Source: Gammaproteobacteria bacterium (GTDB lineage: Bacteria; Gemmatimonadota; Gemmatimonadetes; Longimicrobiales; Gaopeijiaceae). From it: a DNA stretch of 64,000 nt. Position 1 is the stretch's first letter, and every line of letters starts with the position of its first letter. The stretch lies in assembly GCA_028819075.1 (NCBI GenBank), contig JAPPMM010000040.1, forward strand, positions 169,951 through 233,950, in the 5' to 3' direction. Below the pieces are notes generated by a model. That model worked only from the letters and a program-made list of their open reading frames with translations. It did no database searches and was not told where the DNA came from. A program made the translations under genes and the position numbers. Positions 23,666 through 32,851 of this stretch are shown here, in pieces.

Positions 23666-26416
23666 TTACTCCCACCGATAGCCGAATCGAAGGTAATAGA
23701 ACCCGCCGTTCGACCCGAACGGCGAATTGGGACCGTATCGATTGCCCGAAAAGACGGCGTTGGCGTTCTCCTGCGGATAGTGGTTGAGGGCGTTCTGCCC
23801 CCCGACCGTCACGGTCGCCGCTTCACTCAACGAATACGACGCCTCCAGGTCGACGAGATGATTGCCGCCGTAGGACGTATCATCTCTCGAATCGAACCAG
23901 CCGGCGTAGTAGCTGAGCCGCGCCAGCAGGCGCACGCCGCCGAGGGCATGCTTGCCGGTCACCAGCCAGCGGTATCTCGGGAGGCCTTCCTGCAACTGCC
24001 TGATGCGGGTGTCGTTCACCACATCGGGATCGTACCGGGTGACGCGCGTATCGGTGTGATTGAAGGCCAGGCTGAGCTCCGTATCGCTGGACGAGGGAGG
24101 CGCCCAGGTCGCAACGATGTCGATCCCATGCGTGCGGGTCTGGAAGTCGTTGGTGAAGAAACGGAAGTTCTGCAGATTGGTCGCGCTCGAGATGCCTTCC
24201 GCGACAAGCTGGGTCTTCTGGACGTCGGTCAACTCGAACGACTGGGTGAGCGCCAGGCGGTCGGAGACGCGCACGTGGAAGTAGTCCGCGGTAAGCTGAA
24301 AGGCACCCACCCCGACTACCGCACCCAGCGCCAGGTTGCGCGACTTCTCCGCGTCCAGCGGCTCCCCGCCGTTCAGCTGGGCGACCCGCGAAGTCGAGGG
24401 GATGGTGCCGTTGTTTACCAGGTCGCGCAGCTCGCGGTTGAACTGGGTCGACACGTTGAAGGCGTTCTGCTGGCCGGGGGTCGGAGCCCGGAAGCCGGTG
24501 CTCAGGCTGCCGCGCAGCGCAAACCCCTCCGCGAGCGCGTAGCGGGCGGCGAGCTTTCCGTTCAGGGTGGCGCCGAAGTCCTCGAAGTTCTCGAAGCGGA
24601 GCGCTCCCCCGAGGTTCCAGCGGCCATCCGCCGGATCGAGCACTTCAGCGTCGCCATAGAACGCGAAGTTGATGCGGTGCCAGCCCCCGGCCGCGATCGT
24701 GCTGAAGCCGGGAAAACCGTTGGACCCCGCGCTGAACCCCTGGGGCGCGTAGGGCCCGATGACCCAGGACTCGTCCTGGCCCAGGCCGATGGTGAAGTGC
24801 TCGTCGCGCCATTCTGCGCCGGCGGCGAGGTTGACCATGTCGCTTGCGGCGTATCCCAGATCGACGTTGACGCCGACTTCCTCCTGCCGGTACAGGCCGG
24901 GGTCGAATTCGTCGGGCGTGTCGGGGCCCAGCGAGGCGTTGACGGTGTTGAAGATGAAGAAGTCCACCTCGTTGGCACCGTAGCTGGCGCTGGCGTCCCA
25001 AAGCAGCCCGTCCGCGGTCTGGCCCTTCACCCCGGCGACCACGGAGGCGTCGGTGACGTCGGCTCCGAACTGGGGCGTGAACCCGCCGGGGAACCTCTTC
25101 TGGAAGGTGAAGCAGTTCGGGTCGGCCATGACCCGGGCGAGTGCGGCCTGGTCGGGCAACCCGTCGTTCACCCGGACGGTGGGACATCCCGCCGACCCGT
25201 CCAGCACTCCGTCCTTGGCGTCGAGCACATCTCCGATGAGAAGAGTCTCGCCCCCGTCGATGCTGAAGACGGCCGCGCGCGTGTTGGGGTTGCGGAAGAA
25301 AAAGCCGCCGGTGACCCGTTCGCCGGCGTAGTTGGCGTGCCCGTACAACTGCGTGCCGCCGCGCAGCAGGTGGCCGAAGTTGCCCCACAGCTTGAAGTCG
25401 TCCTCGATCTTCGGGGAACCCCAGATCTGCGCGGGATCGCGGACGTGCGTGTTTCCCACCGACGTCAGCAGAGCGGCGTCCGAGCGCTGCACGCTGCGGC
25501 TGGTCGCGTCCGCGCTCCCGTACTCCGCGCTCAGGTTCGCGAACCCGAACGCGCCGACCGGCAGCCCGATGTTGCCGGACACGGTGTACGACTCGCCCCC
25601 GCCGTCCGCGAATCCTCCCCCCCGCATCTCGATCCCGCCGCCCGAACGATCGTTCCTGAGCTGGAAGTTCATGACTCCGGCGATGGCGTCAGAGCCGTAT
25701 TGTGCCGAGGCTCCGTCGCGGAGGACCTCGGCCTGGCGCAGCGCGATGGCCGGGATGCTGGACAGGTCCGGTCCCTGGGCGCCGTCGGAAACCCCGTTGC
25801 CGATCCACAGGATGGCCGCCGCGCGGTGGCGCCGCTTTCCGTTGACCAGCACGAGCGTGTGGTCGGGCGCCAGCCCGCGCAGGTTGGCCGGGCGGACGAT
25901 CTTGGCCGCGTCGCCAGTGGCCTGCGGGTTGATGTTGTAGGAAGGCACCACGGTCCGCAGCAGGTCGGCCACGTCGGTGTCGCCCTGGTCGACGAAGTCC
26001 GAGGGCGGGATGGCGTCGATGGGCACCATGGACTCGGTGACCGTGCGAGGCCGTGCCCGGGTGCCGATGGCGACCACCCCCTCCAGGGCGATGGCCTCCT
26101 GTGCCAGCACCATGTCCAGCCGGGTCGTCACGGCGTCGGTGACCACCACTTCGCGACGCTCCGTGTGGTAGCCGATGAGCCGGATCTCCACCGCCCGGGT
26201 GCCCGCCGGGATGCCCGCGATCCGGTAGTGGCCCTCCGCGTCGGTGATGCCCCCGGTCCCGAGTTCCGGCAGCGAGATCTGGACGCCGGCAAGGGACCGC
26301 CCGGTGGCCACGTCGCGCACCTGTCCTTCCAGCGCACCCTGCGCCGACAGTGCTTCCGCGGGCCCGAGGAGGAGGGCGGAGACCTGGAGAAAATGCTTCA
26401 AGATTCGCCTGCTCAT
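23666..26416 (-). CDS. TonB-dependent receptor with N-terminal carboxypeptidase-like domain
   Basis: A 916-residue outer-membrane protein. A signal peptide ends near ALSAQ; a carboxypeptidase-regulatory-like beta-sandwich follows (LEGQVRDVATGRSLAGVQIS, GITDAEGHYRIAGIPAGTR, about residues 30-110). The plug domain contains DVADLLRTVVPSYNINPQ, LRGLAPDHTLVLVNGKRRHR and RQAEVLRDGASAQYGSDAIA, then the beta-barrel runs to RFGYRWE. It probably imports a nutrient or siderophore powered by TonB. ATG 26416 follows GAAGGGAG; the frame is open 13 codons upstream without a signal-like start. The barrel ends in RWE rather than a terminal aromatic residue. The ligand cannot be read from sequence. Confidence 0.92.
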   Translation of the reverse strand: MSRRILKHFLQVSALLLGPAEALSAQGALEGQVRDVATGRSLAGVQISLPELGTGGITDAEGHYRIAGIPAGTRAVEIRLIGYHTERREVVVTDAVTTRLDMVLAQEAIALEGVVAIGTRARPRTVTESMVPIDAIPPSDFVDQGDTDVADLLRTVVPSYNINPQATGDAAKIVRPANLRGLAPDHTLVLVNGKRRHRAAAILWIGNGVSDGAQGPDLSSIPAIALRQAEVLRDGASAQYGSDAIAGVMNFQLRNDRSGGGIEMRGGGFADGGGESYTVSGNIGLPVGAFGFANLSAEYGSADATSRSVQRSDAALLTSVGNTHVRDPAQIWGSPKIEDDFKLWGNFGHLLRGGTQLYGHANYAGERVTGGFFFRNPNTRAAVFSIDGGETLLIGDVLDAKDGVLDGSAGCPTVRVNDGLPDQAALARVMADPNCFTFQKRFPGGFTPQFGADVTDASVVAGVKGQTADGLLWDASASYGANEVDFFIFNTVNASLGPDTPDEFDPGLYRQEEVGVNVDLGYAASDMVNLAAGAEWRDEHFTIGLGQDESWVIGPYAPQGFSAGSNGFPGFSTIAAGGWHRINFAFYGDAEVLDPADGRWNLGGALRFENFEDFGATLNGKLAARYALAEGFALRGSLSTGFRAPTPGQQNAFNVSTQFNRELRDLVNNGTIPSTSRVAQLNGGEPLDAEKSRNLALGAVVGVGAFQLTADYFHVRVSDRLALTQSFELTDVQKTQLVAEGISSATNLQNFRFFTNDFQTRTHGIDIVATWAPPSSSDTELSLAFNHTDTRVTRYDPDVVNDTRIRQLQEGLPRYRWLVTGKHALGGVRLLARLSYYAGWFDSRDDTSYGGNHLVDLEASYSLSEAATVTVGGQNALNHYPQENANAVFSGNRYGPNSPFGSNGGFYYLRFGYRWE

Positions 26417-26811
26417 GGGGCGAGGCTCCCTTCTTCCGATGTAAGGTGCGGACACGTTGTCGCTGAAGCGGAAACGGGTCCAGGCATCGTTGCTGTCACA
26501 AGCTCACGTCCAGCGTCACGGAGTGGTTACTTGCGCGAACCCCCGGGGGATCCCATTGTGACGGATTGCTTTGCCTGTTTGTCCCTGCCGTCCAGTGTCG
26601 CGGGGCCTCCTTCCCGCGATGGCGGGAGAGCCTACCCCGACCGCCCGGCGCCGTTGTTCCCGCCAGCCGTATCCCCTTCCGAGGAGTTGCCATCGACTGA
26701 CTCGGTACCGAACCAACCAGCGGCCCCTCCGGGGACGTACGGCATGCTTCGCGTGCACGGCGAGCCCGGTCGAGCGTTCTTCCGGCAGGTTTACTCCAGG
26801 AAGGAGGCAAT
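26417..26811. other. divergent intergenic stretch between the TonB receptor and the small membrane pseudogene
   Basis: I see no gene. A small hairpin, TCCCGC-GATG-GCGGGA, lies near 26612-26627. The rest presumably holds the receptor promoter. Confidence 0.4.
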
Positions 26812-27159
26812 GTGGACAGGAATTTTGCAATTGGAACCGTCGCGGTTGCCGTCGCGCTGCTGGTTCTCGGCTACGTCGAGGGCGCGGTAGGTGTCGGAGA
26901 AGCGGCCAACCTTGACCTCAACGGTATCCTTGGCCTCCTCTTTGCTGGAGCATTCTACACTCTTGTCCTTGGCTGGAGGGGCGTTGGCAACGCCTAGGAC
27001 GGCTTCAAGGGCGGAGCGGTGCTCGGCGCCGTGATGAGCTTGATGAGCAATGGCATCATGAGCGGCGATGCGGTGATGGCACTCGTGGTTGCGGCGGTTG
27101 TGACGGGTATAGTCGGTGCCGTGCTGGGTGTTCTCGCGGGCAGAGGAAGTTCCGGCTGA
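26812..27159 (+). pseudogene. small membrane protein interrupted by an in-frame TAG
   Basis: A GTG at 26812 with an AAGGAGG ribosome site starts MDRNFAIGTVAVAVALLV; after 61 codons TAG at 26995-26997 stops the frame, which then continues with DGFKGGAVLGAVMSLMSNG to TGA at 27157-27159. The intact paralogue at 17829-18230 reads WKGVANAKEGFQAGAIIGAV across the same point, where its Lys codon AAG matches the TAG: a one-base nonsense change. Without the stop the protein would be 115 residues with about four membrane segments. It is TAG, not TGA, and so is not a selenocysteine case. A truncated 61-residue two-helix product is still possible. Confidence 0.7.
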
Positions 27160-27375
27160 TCTCGATCCCTTAGGATGGCGGCGGCCGCGTCCCGCAGGGG
27201 CCGCCCGGACGCTTGGGGCGCGGCCGCCGATCCAGACTTCACCACTGTACCGCAGTCCCGGACCGCCCCTCCTTCCCGGTCGTTCCGGTCAATTCGCTTG
27301 CTTCGGTGGCTTTCCCCGGGTAGCGTGCGCCCTCCCCGAGTCCCGCGCGCTGCTCCTCGAAGAAGGAATCCTACG

Positions 27376-28827
27376 ATGTACCGCTCTCCCCGTGTCTTGC
27401 TCGTCGCCCTGACCACATCTTCCGTCCTGGCTCTCGCGGGCTGCGGTCCGGCCACCCAGGCCTCGCCCGCAACAGCAGTCACCGACGGACCCTCGCATCC
27501 CGGGGTCGACGCCGTGTTCGCGGATCTGGACCGTGACGGCCCGGGTGCGGCGGTCGGAGTCCTGCTCGCGGGTGAAATCGTCCATCGCGCGGGATACGGC
27601 ATCGCGCACCTCGACCACGGCGTCCCGATCACGCCCGGGACGGTGTTCGACATCGCCTCCATCTCCAAGCAGTTCGGCGCCATGGCGGCCCTCCTCCTCG
27701 AAGCCGACGGAAGGCTCGACCTGGACGAGGACGTGCGTGCCTACGTTCCCGAACTCCCCGACCTCGGGGTCCGGATCACACCGCGGCATCTCATCCACCA
27801 CACCAGCGGGATTCGCGACTGGGTGCACGTCATGTCGCTGGCCGGGCTCGAGAGAAGCGACGTCATCTCCTTCGACCGGATCCTGCGCATGCTCTTCGAG
27901 CAGCAGGCGGTCAACTTCGATCCCGGTGCCGAGTACGCCTATTCCAACACGGGGTACAACCTGCTCGCCCGGGTGATCGAGGCGCAGTCGGGGCTGAGCT
28001 TCCGCGAGTTCACGCGGCGGCGGATCTTCGAGCCCCTGGGGATGAGCCGCACGCATTTCTCGGACGATCATCTGGAGGTCGTGGCGGGACGTGCCGAGTC
28101 CTATTCGCCGGACGGGGACGCGGGCTTCGTGCGCCAGCCCAACCAGCTCACGGCGCTGGCCTCGAGTTCGCTCAACACCACCATCGACGACTTCATCCTG
28201 TGGATGCAGAACTACGAAACCGGCGAGGTCGGAGGCGAGGAGTTGGTGAGGACGATGGTCGAGCAGGGCGTGCTGAACGACGGCGAGACGCTGGCGTACG
28301 CGCATGGGCTCACCATCGGCGCTTATCGGGGGCTGCCCAACTTCGGCCACGGCGGGTCCTGGGCGGGATACCGCACCAACTTCGTTCGCTTTCCGGAGCA
28401 GGACCTGTCGATCGCCGTGTTCTGCAACGTGTCGGACTGCGATCCCGCGGGGCGCGCGCGGCGCGTGGCAGAGGTCTTCGCCGGCGAGGCCATGGGCCCT
28501 GAACCCGAGCCGGTGGGCAGCGCCGAGATCACCGATGCGCCTCCGCCCATGCCCACGGAGGCCCAACTGCGCGAGTACGCCGGACGCTACCGGAGCCCCG
28601 AACTCGACATGACGTACGAGATCGTGGTCGATCGCGGCGGCCTGGTCGCCCGGCACTGGCGCACCGGCCCTTCGGCGCTGGCGCCGGCAGGCGAGGATGC
28701 CTTCTCAGGCAACCCGCGCCTCTTCCCGGAGCTGCGCTTCCGGCGGGACGGATCCGGTCGGGTGGTGGCGTTCACCGTCACCGGCGGGCGGGTGCGCGAC
28801 CTGATCTTCGAGCGCGTGGGGGGATAG
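27376..28827 (+). CDS. serine hydrolase of the class C beta-lactamase/DD-peptidase fold, lipoprotein
   Basis: A 483-residue lipoprotein (signal ending LALAGC, Cys23). The penicillin-recognising-enzyme motifs are SISK (Ser95, Lys98), YSN in EYAYSNTGYNLLAR, and HGG in FGHGGSWAGYR, the form typical of the broad beta-lactamase-related family (esterases, D-aminopeptidases, DD-peptidases). A C-terminal domain (about residues 380-483, LREYAGRYRSPELD) resembles the lipocalin-like tail common in such proteins. ATG 27376 follows GAAGAAGGA. Whether it acts on beta-lactams is not inferable. It is followed after eight bases by the propeller lipoprotein, so the two are probably cotranscribed. Confidence 0.88.
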   Translation: MYRSPRVLLVALTTSSVLALAGCGPATQASPATAVTDGPSHPGVDAVFADLDRDGPGAAVGVLLAGEIVHRAGYGIAHLDHGVPITPGTVFDIASISKQFGAMAALLLEADGRLDLDEDVRAYVPELPDLGVRITPRHLIHHTSGIRDWVHVMSLAGLERSDVISFDRILRMLFEQQAVNFDPGAEYAYSNTGYNLLARVIEAQSGLSFREFTRRRIFEPLGMSRTHFSDDHLEVVAGRAESYSPDGDAGFVRQPNQLTALASSSLNTTIDDFILWMQNYETGEVGGEELVRTMVEQGVLNDGETLAYAHGLTIGAYRGLPNFGHGGSWAGYRTNFVRFPEQDLSIAVFCNVSDCDPAGRARRVAEVFAGEAMGPEPEPVGSAEITDAPPPMPTEAQLREYAGRYRSPELDMTYEIVVDRGGLVARHWRTGPSALAPAGEDAFSGNPRLFPELRFRRDGSGRVVAFTVTGGRVRDLIFERVGG

Positions 28828-28834
28828 GCGGACC

Positions 28835-30172
28835 ATGCGCTACCCGGCGGTAGTGTTCTTGATGACGCTCGCAGCAGGCGGATGCGGCGAGGATGCGCCC
28901 GGTTCCTCACCACCGGGCTCTTCGCGGCAACTGGGCGATACGACGTTCGTATTCTCGTCGGCGCCGCTGCGAGGCACGGCTTCCCTTCGCGAGGTGTCGC
29001 GTATCGGCATGGTCGACGGTCCACCGGAGTATCTGCTGGGCATGTTCCCGACGTTCACCGTGGGCCCGGACGGCAGTGTCGTCGTCGCCGACGGAGGCAA
29101 CCTTCGACTCTACGACAGCGACGGCGCATACGTCAGGATGATCGCTCGCCAGGGCCAGGGACCCGGCGAGGTGAGGGCCCTGACCGGCATGGATGTCTCG
29201 GTCGACGGGCTGCTGGCCGTGCTGGACCTCGGGAATCGGCGCGTCAGCGTCTTTTCGCTCGACGGCAACCTCGTACGGGAGATCAGGCTCGATCGGACCG
29301 CTGGAAGACCCGGGTACGGACGGGACGCCATCCGATGGGACGATGAAGGTGACCTCTGGATCGCGCTCAACCCGCCCCGGAGTGGCGCGGATACGCTCCG
29401 CAGGGAGCAGCAGAGACCGCTGTTCGGCCGCCTGGTCGACCACGAGCAAGTCACCGACACCGTTTTCCTGCCCACGCGAGCCTGGGACGGGTGCGAGCGG
29501 CGACTCCCGATATTCGCCGCCGGGTTCATGGAAGACGGCCGTCTCTGGCACATGCCCTTCGCGCAATGGTCGCAGAATCGAATGGGCTCATTGGCGTTCG
29601 GGTGCTCGGCCGGCTACGCGATGGATGTCGCCCGGCCGGACGGGGGAGTAATTCGGATCTCGAGAGAATGGGAGCCCCCGGTGAGGACGGACGAGGAGCA
29701 TGAGTACTGGTCCGAGCGGGAGCGAATGGCGGTTTCACAGCGTCGCAGTCTGAACCAGACTCTCGAGGGCACCGGACGAGGAGATCTGGTAAGGCCCATT
29801 CCTCCTGTTTCGATCCTTCCTCGGGATCGTCCCGCCTTCCTTCGACTCTGGCAAGCAGACGATGGCCGACTGTGGGTCTGGCCGGGAGCAACGGGCTCGA
29901 GCCGCGCAACGACCGAAGAAGAACGTCGCCAGCAACCGGGGCTGCCACGAACGATCTGGGAATACTGGAGTCTGACGGACGGCTTCGACGTGTTCGACGC
30001 GGACGGTCGATGGATCGGGCACGTCAACACGCCGGGAAGCTGGGACGCCGACCCCTATCCCGGGATTATCGATCCCTATTTCAAGGGCGACACGATCTGG
30101 GCCGTGGTCAAGGAGGAGTTCGACGTGCGCTACCTGGTACGGTTCGAAGTTGAATGGCCTTCTCCGGACTAG
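28835..30172 (+). CDS. 6-bladed beta-propeller lipoprotein
   Basis: A 445-residue lipoprotein with a signal ending LAAGGC (Cys17). Propeller strands include FTVGPDGSVVVADGGNLRLY, RQGQGPGEVRALTGMDV and LLAVLDLGNRRVSVFSLDGN in the N-terminal third, then a long insertion and final strands (about residues 320-430). The GxGPGE motif is shared with the other propellers here. It starts eight bases after the serine-hydrolase stop. I infer a periplasmic or surface lipoprotein of unknown ligand; the arrangement next to a hydrolase could be functional or only a neighbour effect. Confidence 0.82.
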   Translation: MRYPAVVFLMTLAAGGCGEDAPGSSPPGSSRQLGDTTFVFSSAPLRGTASLREVSRIGMVDGPPEYLLGMFPTFTVGPDGSVVVADGGNLRLYDSDGAYVRMIARQGQGPGEVRALTGMDVSVDGLLAVLDLGNRRVSVFSLDGNLVREIRLDRTAGRPGYGRDAIRWDDEGDLWIALNPPRSGADTLRREQQRPLFGRLVDHEQVTDTVFLPTRAWDGCERRLPIFAAGFMEDGRLWHMPFAQWSQNRMGSLAFGCSAGYAMDVARPDGGVIRISREWEPPVRTDEEHEYWSERERMAVSQRRSLNQTLEGTGRGDLVRPIPPVSILPRDRPAFLRLWQADDGRLWVWPGATGSSRATTEEERRQQPGLPRTIWEYWSLTDGFDVFDADGRWIGHVNTPGSWDADPYPGIIDPYFKGDTIWAVVKEEFDVRYLVRFEVEWPSPD

Positions 30173-30223
30173 CGTCCAACGATCCTGCGGACCAGCGCTC
30201 GCCGATGCCGAGGGGCGCTTCGG

Positions 30224-30937
30224 CTACGACAATCCCCCGTCCACCAGCAGGCTCTCGCCGGTGACATAGGACGACGCGTCCGAGATCAGGAAGGCCACCG
30301 CCTCGGCCACCTCGCGGGTGCGCGCGGGGCGGCCGGCCGGGATCGTGGCACGCACGGCCTCGTCCACCGGGTAGCTGTCGACGTAGCCGGGCAGGACATC
30401 GTTCATGCGGATGCCGTCGGCGGCATAGCGCGTGGAGTACATGCGGGTGAAGGCGCTCAGCCCCGCGCGGATCGCCGACGAGATGGGGAAGGCGGCGGTG
30501 GGCCGCTCCGCCCCGAACGTGGAGATGTTCACGATGGAGCCGCCGCCGCCGGCCTTCAGGATGGGGGTCACCAGGCGGCTCATGCGCACCACGTTGAGGA
30601 GCAGCAGATCCAGGCCGTCGTGCCACGCCGCATCGTCGAGGTCGAGCAGATCGCCGCGCGCGGCGTGCCCGGTGTTGTTCACCACCCCGTCCAGACGCCC
30701 GAATCGGTCGAACGCGCCGTCCACCAGGCGGGCCAGGTCATCCGGCTCGGTGACCGAGCCCCGCATGCCCCACCCCCCCAGCCGCCCCGCCAGCTCGCGC
30801 GCCTCCGTCGACCGCGACATTAGCGCCACCCGGTAGCCGCGCTCGGCGAGCAGTTCAGCGCACGCCGCCCCCATCCCCCGCCCCGCCGCCGTAACCACGG
30901 CGACGGGCATGCCGGTGGAGCCGTCGGGCGCGCTCAC
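30224..30937 (-). CDS. SDR-family protein with an altered catalytic tetrad
   Basis: A 237-residue Rossmann-fold protein. The cofactor loop is VVTAAGRGMGAACA, and NNTG replaces NNAG. A Ser is present in SIVNISTFGAE, but where classical SDRs carry YxxxK this one reads FPISSAIRAGLSAFT, so Tyr is missing and Arg takes the place of Lys. The rest (GIRMNDVLPGYVDS, SSYVTGESLLVDGGLS) is typical. It belongs to a divergent SDR group that retains NAD(P) binding but probably uses different chemistry or none. It reads leftward, convergent with the propeller gene, and lies divergent to the phage-holin-like membrane gene. Confidence 0.85.
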   Translation of the reverse strand: MSAPDGSTGMPVAVVTAAGRGMGAACAELLAERGYRVALMSRSTEARELAGRLGGWGMRGSVTEPDDLARLVDGAFDRFGRLDGVVNNTGHAARGDLLDLDDAAWHDGLDLLLLNVVRMSRLVTPILKAGGGGSIVNISTFGAERPTAAFPISSAIRAGLSAFTRMYSTRYAADGIRMNDVLPGYVDSYPVDEAVRATIPAGRPARTREVAEAVAFLISDASSYVTGESLLVDGGLS

Positions 30938-31087
30938 GGGACGCGCACCCGCGAGGAGGCCCGCCCGACCCGCGCCCGGCCGCGCAGACGAGGCCGGTTG
31001 GCCGGCGACCCGGGTGAACGCGCGAATCCTTCCCCGGGTAGGACCGTATCGGTCACTGGATCCGCACCCCGCCGATCACAACCGGAC

Positions 31088-31453
31088 TTGACGTTGCGCA
31101 GACTCATCCTCTCACTCGGCATCAACGCGGCCGCGCTCTGGGTCGCGGCGCAACTGGTCGCGGGCATCCGGCTCGGCGATCGGTTCGAGGAGGTCGTTGT
31201 GGTCGCGGCGATCTTCGCCCTGGTGAACGCCTTCATCCGACCGGTGGTGAAGTTCTTCGCCTTTCCGGTCATCCTCCTCACCCTGGGGCTCTTCACCCTC
31301 GTCATCAACGCCGGCATGCTCATGCTCGCCGACCTGCTGGCGGAAGGGCTGTTCGTGGCCGGCTTCGCATCGGCTCTCCTGGGCAGCGTGATCATCTCGT
31401 TCGTGAGCGTGGTGCTGGGGTCCATCCTGGACGTGAAGAAGAAGCGGGACTAG
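31088..31453 (+). CDS. phage-holin-4-like small membrane protein (PF04020-type)
   Basis: A 121-residue protein with four hydrophobic segments (about residues 6-24, 31-50, 56-78 and 90-113) and the family pattern INAAALWVAAQLVAGI, AIFALVNAFIRPVVKFFAFP, VILLTLGLFTLVINAGML. These proteins are widespread in bacterial chromosomes and despite the name are not linked to phage lysis. The start is uncertain: TTG 31088 fits the membrane start best; another TTG at 30998 would add an unlikely 30-residue hydrophilic arm. Its stop overlaps the convergent NTF2-like gene by four bases. Confidence 0.8.
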   Translation: MTLRRLILSLGINAAALWVAAQLVAGIRLGDRFEEVVVVAAIFALVNAFIRPVVKFFAFPVILLTLGLFTLVINAGMLMLADLLAEGLFVAGFASALLGSVIISFVSVVLGSILDVKKKRD

Positions 31454-31908
31454 GGCACGACCGGATAGTACCACACCCGCTGAATCAGCCCGTCGCGCAC
31501 GTGGTAGACCGCGAGCGAGGCCTGGGACCGTTCTTCTCCGTCCGGGGCCGTCCACGACGCCCGTTCGCGCACCGCCACGTAGTCCCCGGTGACGACGGCC
31601 TCCTCGATCTCGGACCGCACCGTCGGTTGCGCCTCGAAGTAGGTCGCCATGTAGTCGCGCAGCATCTCCCGGCCCCTCACTTCCACCGAGGTGATGCTTC
31701 CCTGCACATTCACCCATTCCACGGCGGGCGACACCCACGAAAGCAGATCCTCGGCATCGTGCCGGTTGAAGGCGTCCACATGCCCCTGCACCACCGCCAG
31801 CGGCCCGACCACCTCCGCTTCGGTCTCCGCCTCCGAGGGTCCGGAGCATGAGGCGCCCGCCCATCCCGCCATGAGGGCCGCGCCGACGGCCAACCACATC
31901 CTGCCCAT
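31450..31908 (-). CDS. SnoaL/NTF2-like lipoprotein
   Basis: A 152-residue protein. The signal ends in a lipobox-like GASC (about Cys21). The body has the NTF2-like/SnoaL pattern: a helix VVQGHVDAFNRHDAEDLLSW, then strands ending LAVYHVRDGLIQRVWYYPV. Such folds bind small ligands or act as steroid-isomerase-type enzymes; no catalytic residues can be assigned. It is the last gene of a leftward operon starting at the OsmC homologue, three bases after the HAD gene. Confidence 0.78.
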   Translation of the reverse strand: MGRMWLAVGAALMAGWAGASCSGPSEAETEAEVVGPLAVVQGHVDAFNRHDAEDLLSWVSPAVEWVNVQGSITSVEVRGREMLRDYMATYFEAQPTVRSEIEEAVVTGDYVAVRERASWTAPDGEERSQASLAVYHVRDGLIQRVWYYPVVP

Positions 31909-31911
31909 CCT

Positions 31912-32619
31912 CTACTCCTCTGCCAGCACCATCTCCGCCAGCGTCCCCAGATCAGGCACTTCCAGATCGGGCCGGGCGCTCACGGGCATCGTAGCCCCCG
32001 ATCCGCCATGGAGGGAGACCCTGTTCACATGCACCGTGGCCAACCCGAGACGCCTGGCCGGGGCGATGTCGTGGAAGAGGCTCTGGGCGACGTGCAGAAT
32101 GGCGTCGACGGGCAGGCCGAGGCGCTCGAGCGCCAGTTGGAAGTTGCGCGCATCGGGCTTGTAGCTGCCGACCTGCTGGGCCGTTACGACTTCGTGGAAC
32201 TCGACCCGCAGGCGGCGCGCCGAGAAGGCGAACAGGTCGTCATCCACGTTGGAGATCACCGCCAGCCGATAGCGCGACGCGAGGATGCGCAGGGCGGCCA
32301 CCGTGTCGTTGAAGGGAGCCCAGCGGGCGATCGACTCCGGTAGCGAGGCCCGCTCCCCGGGGCCGGGCACGAACCCCAGCTCGCGCCCGAACTCGTCCAC
32401 CACCCTGGAGAGGACATCCCGGTAGGTGCGGTAGGGACCGGCCTGGATGGTCGACTCGAAGCGCGCGAAGTGCTCCAGGATCTCCGCGGGAGGAAGGTCG
32501 TGGCCATGCGCGCCCAGCACGCGCTCGACGGCACGCAGAATCCCGCTCTCCCAGTCGATGAGCGTGCCGTAGCAGTCGAAGGTGAGAACCTCGAAGGAGG
32601 AGAGCTTGATCGCGTGCAC
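31912..32619 (-). CDS. HAD-superfamily hydrolase, haloacid dehalogenase type II-like
   Basis: A 235-residue HAD protein. Motif I is FDCYGTLID (nucleophile Asp15 with YGT, typical of L-2-haloacid dehalogenases), motif II is VISNVDDD, the motif III Lys is in VGSYKPDARNF, and motif IV is VAQSLFHDIAPARRLG. The cap helix starts WESGILRAVERVLG. It could be a haloacid dehalogenase or a phosphatase; family annotation is often unreliable. The start is GTG 32619, four bases after the preceding small membrane protein. It belongs to the leftward operon with the cytochrome. Confidence 0.88.
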   Translation of the reverse strand: MHAIKLSSFEVLTFDCYGTLIDWESGILRAVERVLGAHGHDLPPAEILEHFARFESTIQAGPYRTYRDVLSRVVDEFGRELGFVPGPGERASLPESIARWAPFNDTVAALRILASRYRLAVISNVDDDLFAFSARRLRVEFHEVVTAQQVGSYKPDARNFQLALERLGLPVDAILHVAQSLFHDIAPARRLGLATVHVNRVSLHGGSGATMPVSARPDLEVPDLGTLAEMVLAEE

Positions 32620-32623
32620 GGGC

Positions 32624-32851
32624 CTATCTCCTTCTCTGCGCGCGCCGCTGCCGCGAGCGGGCCACCGCTTCCCCCACCAGCGGTCCGGCCAGCCCGCCGA
32701 TGGTGCCTCCCAGGACCATCATGAACCCCAGCGGACCGAGGGTGCGCACCAGCCCCACCCCCGAGCTGATCGCCTGGTAAACGCTCGCGAGCCCGAAGGC
32801 GAGCGCGCCAACCACGAACCCGATCAGGGTGCGCCGCACGATTCGGTTCAT
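32624..32851 (-). CDS. small membrane protein, unknown function
   Basis: A 75-residue protein, basic at both ends (MNRIVRRTLIG, ARSRQRRAQRRR) with two hydrophobic, Gly-rich segments (about residues 8-28 and 36-62). Its start overlaps the stop of the cytochrome c gene by four bases (ATGA), and the HAD start is four bases after its stop, so it is translated in the operon. I do not recognise a family. Confidence 0.65.
   Translation of the reverse strand: MNRIVRRTLIGFVVGALAFGLASVYQAISSGVGLVRTLGPLGFMMVLGGTIGGLAGPLVGEAVARSRQRRAQRRR

Noticed and set aside
23480..26890. 1136-codon + strand open frame opposite the TonB receptor
   Set aside because: Antisense shadow of the receptor with no domain; composition matches GC-rich non-coding frames.
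26995..26997. In-frame TAG as pyrrolysine or selenocysteine recoding
   Set aside because: It is TAG, not TGA, and the aligned residue in the paralogue is Lys; no pyrrolysine system is visible. A nonsense mutation is simpler.
31088..31453. Prophage remnant suggested by the holin-like protein
   Set aside because: PF04020-type proteins are ordinary chromosomal membrane proteins; no other phage gene is near.
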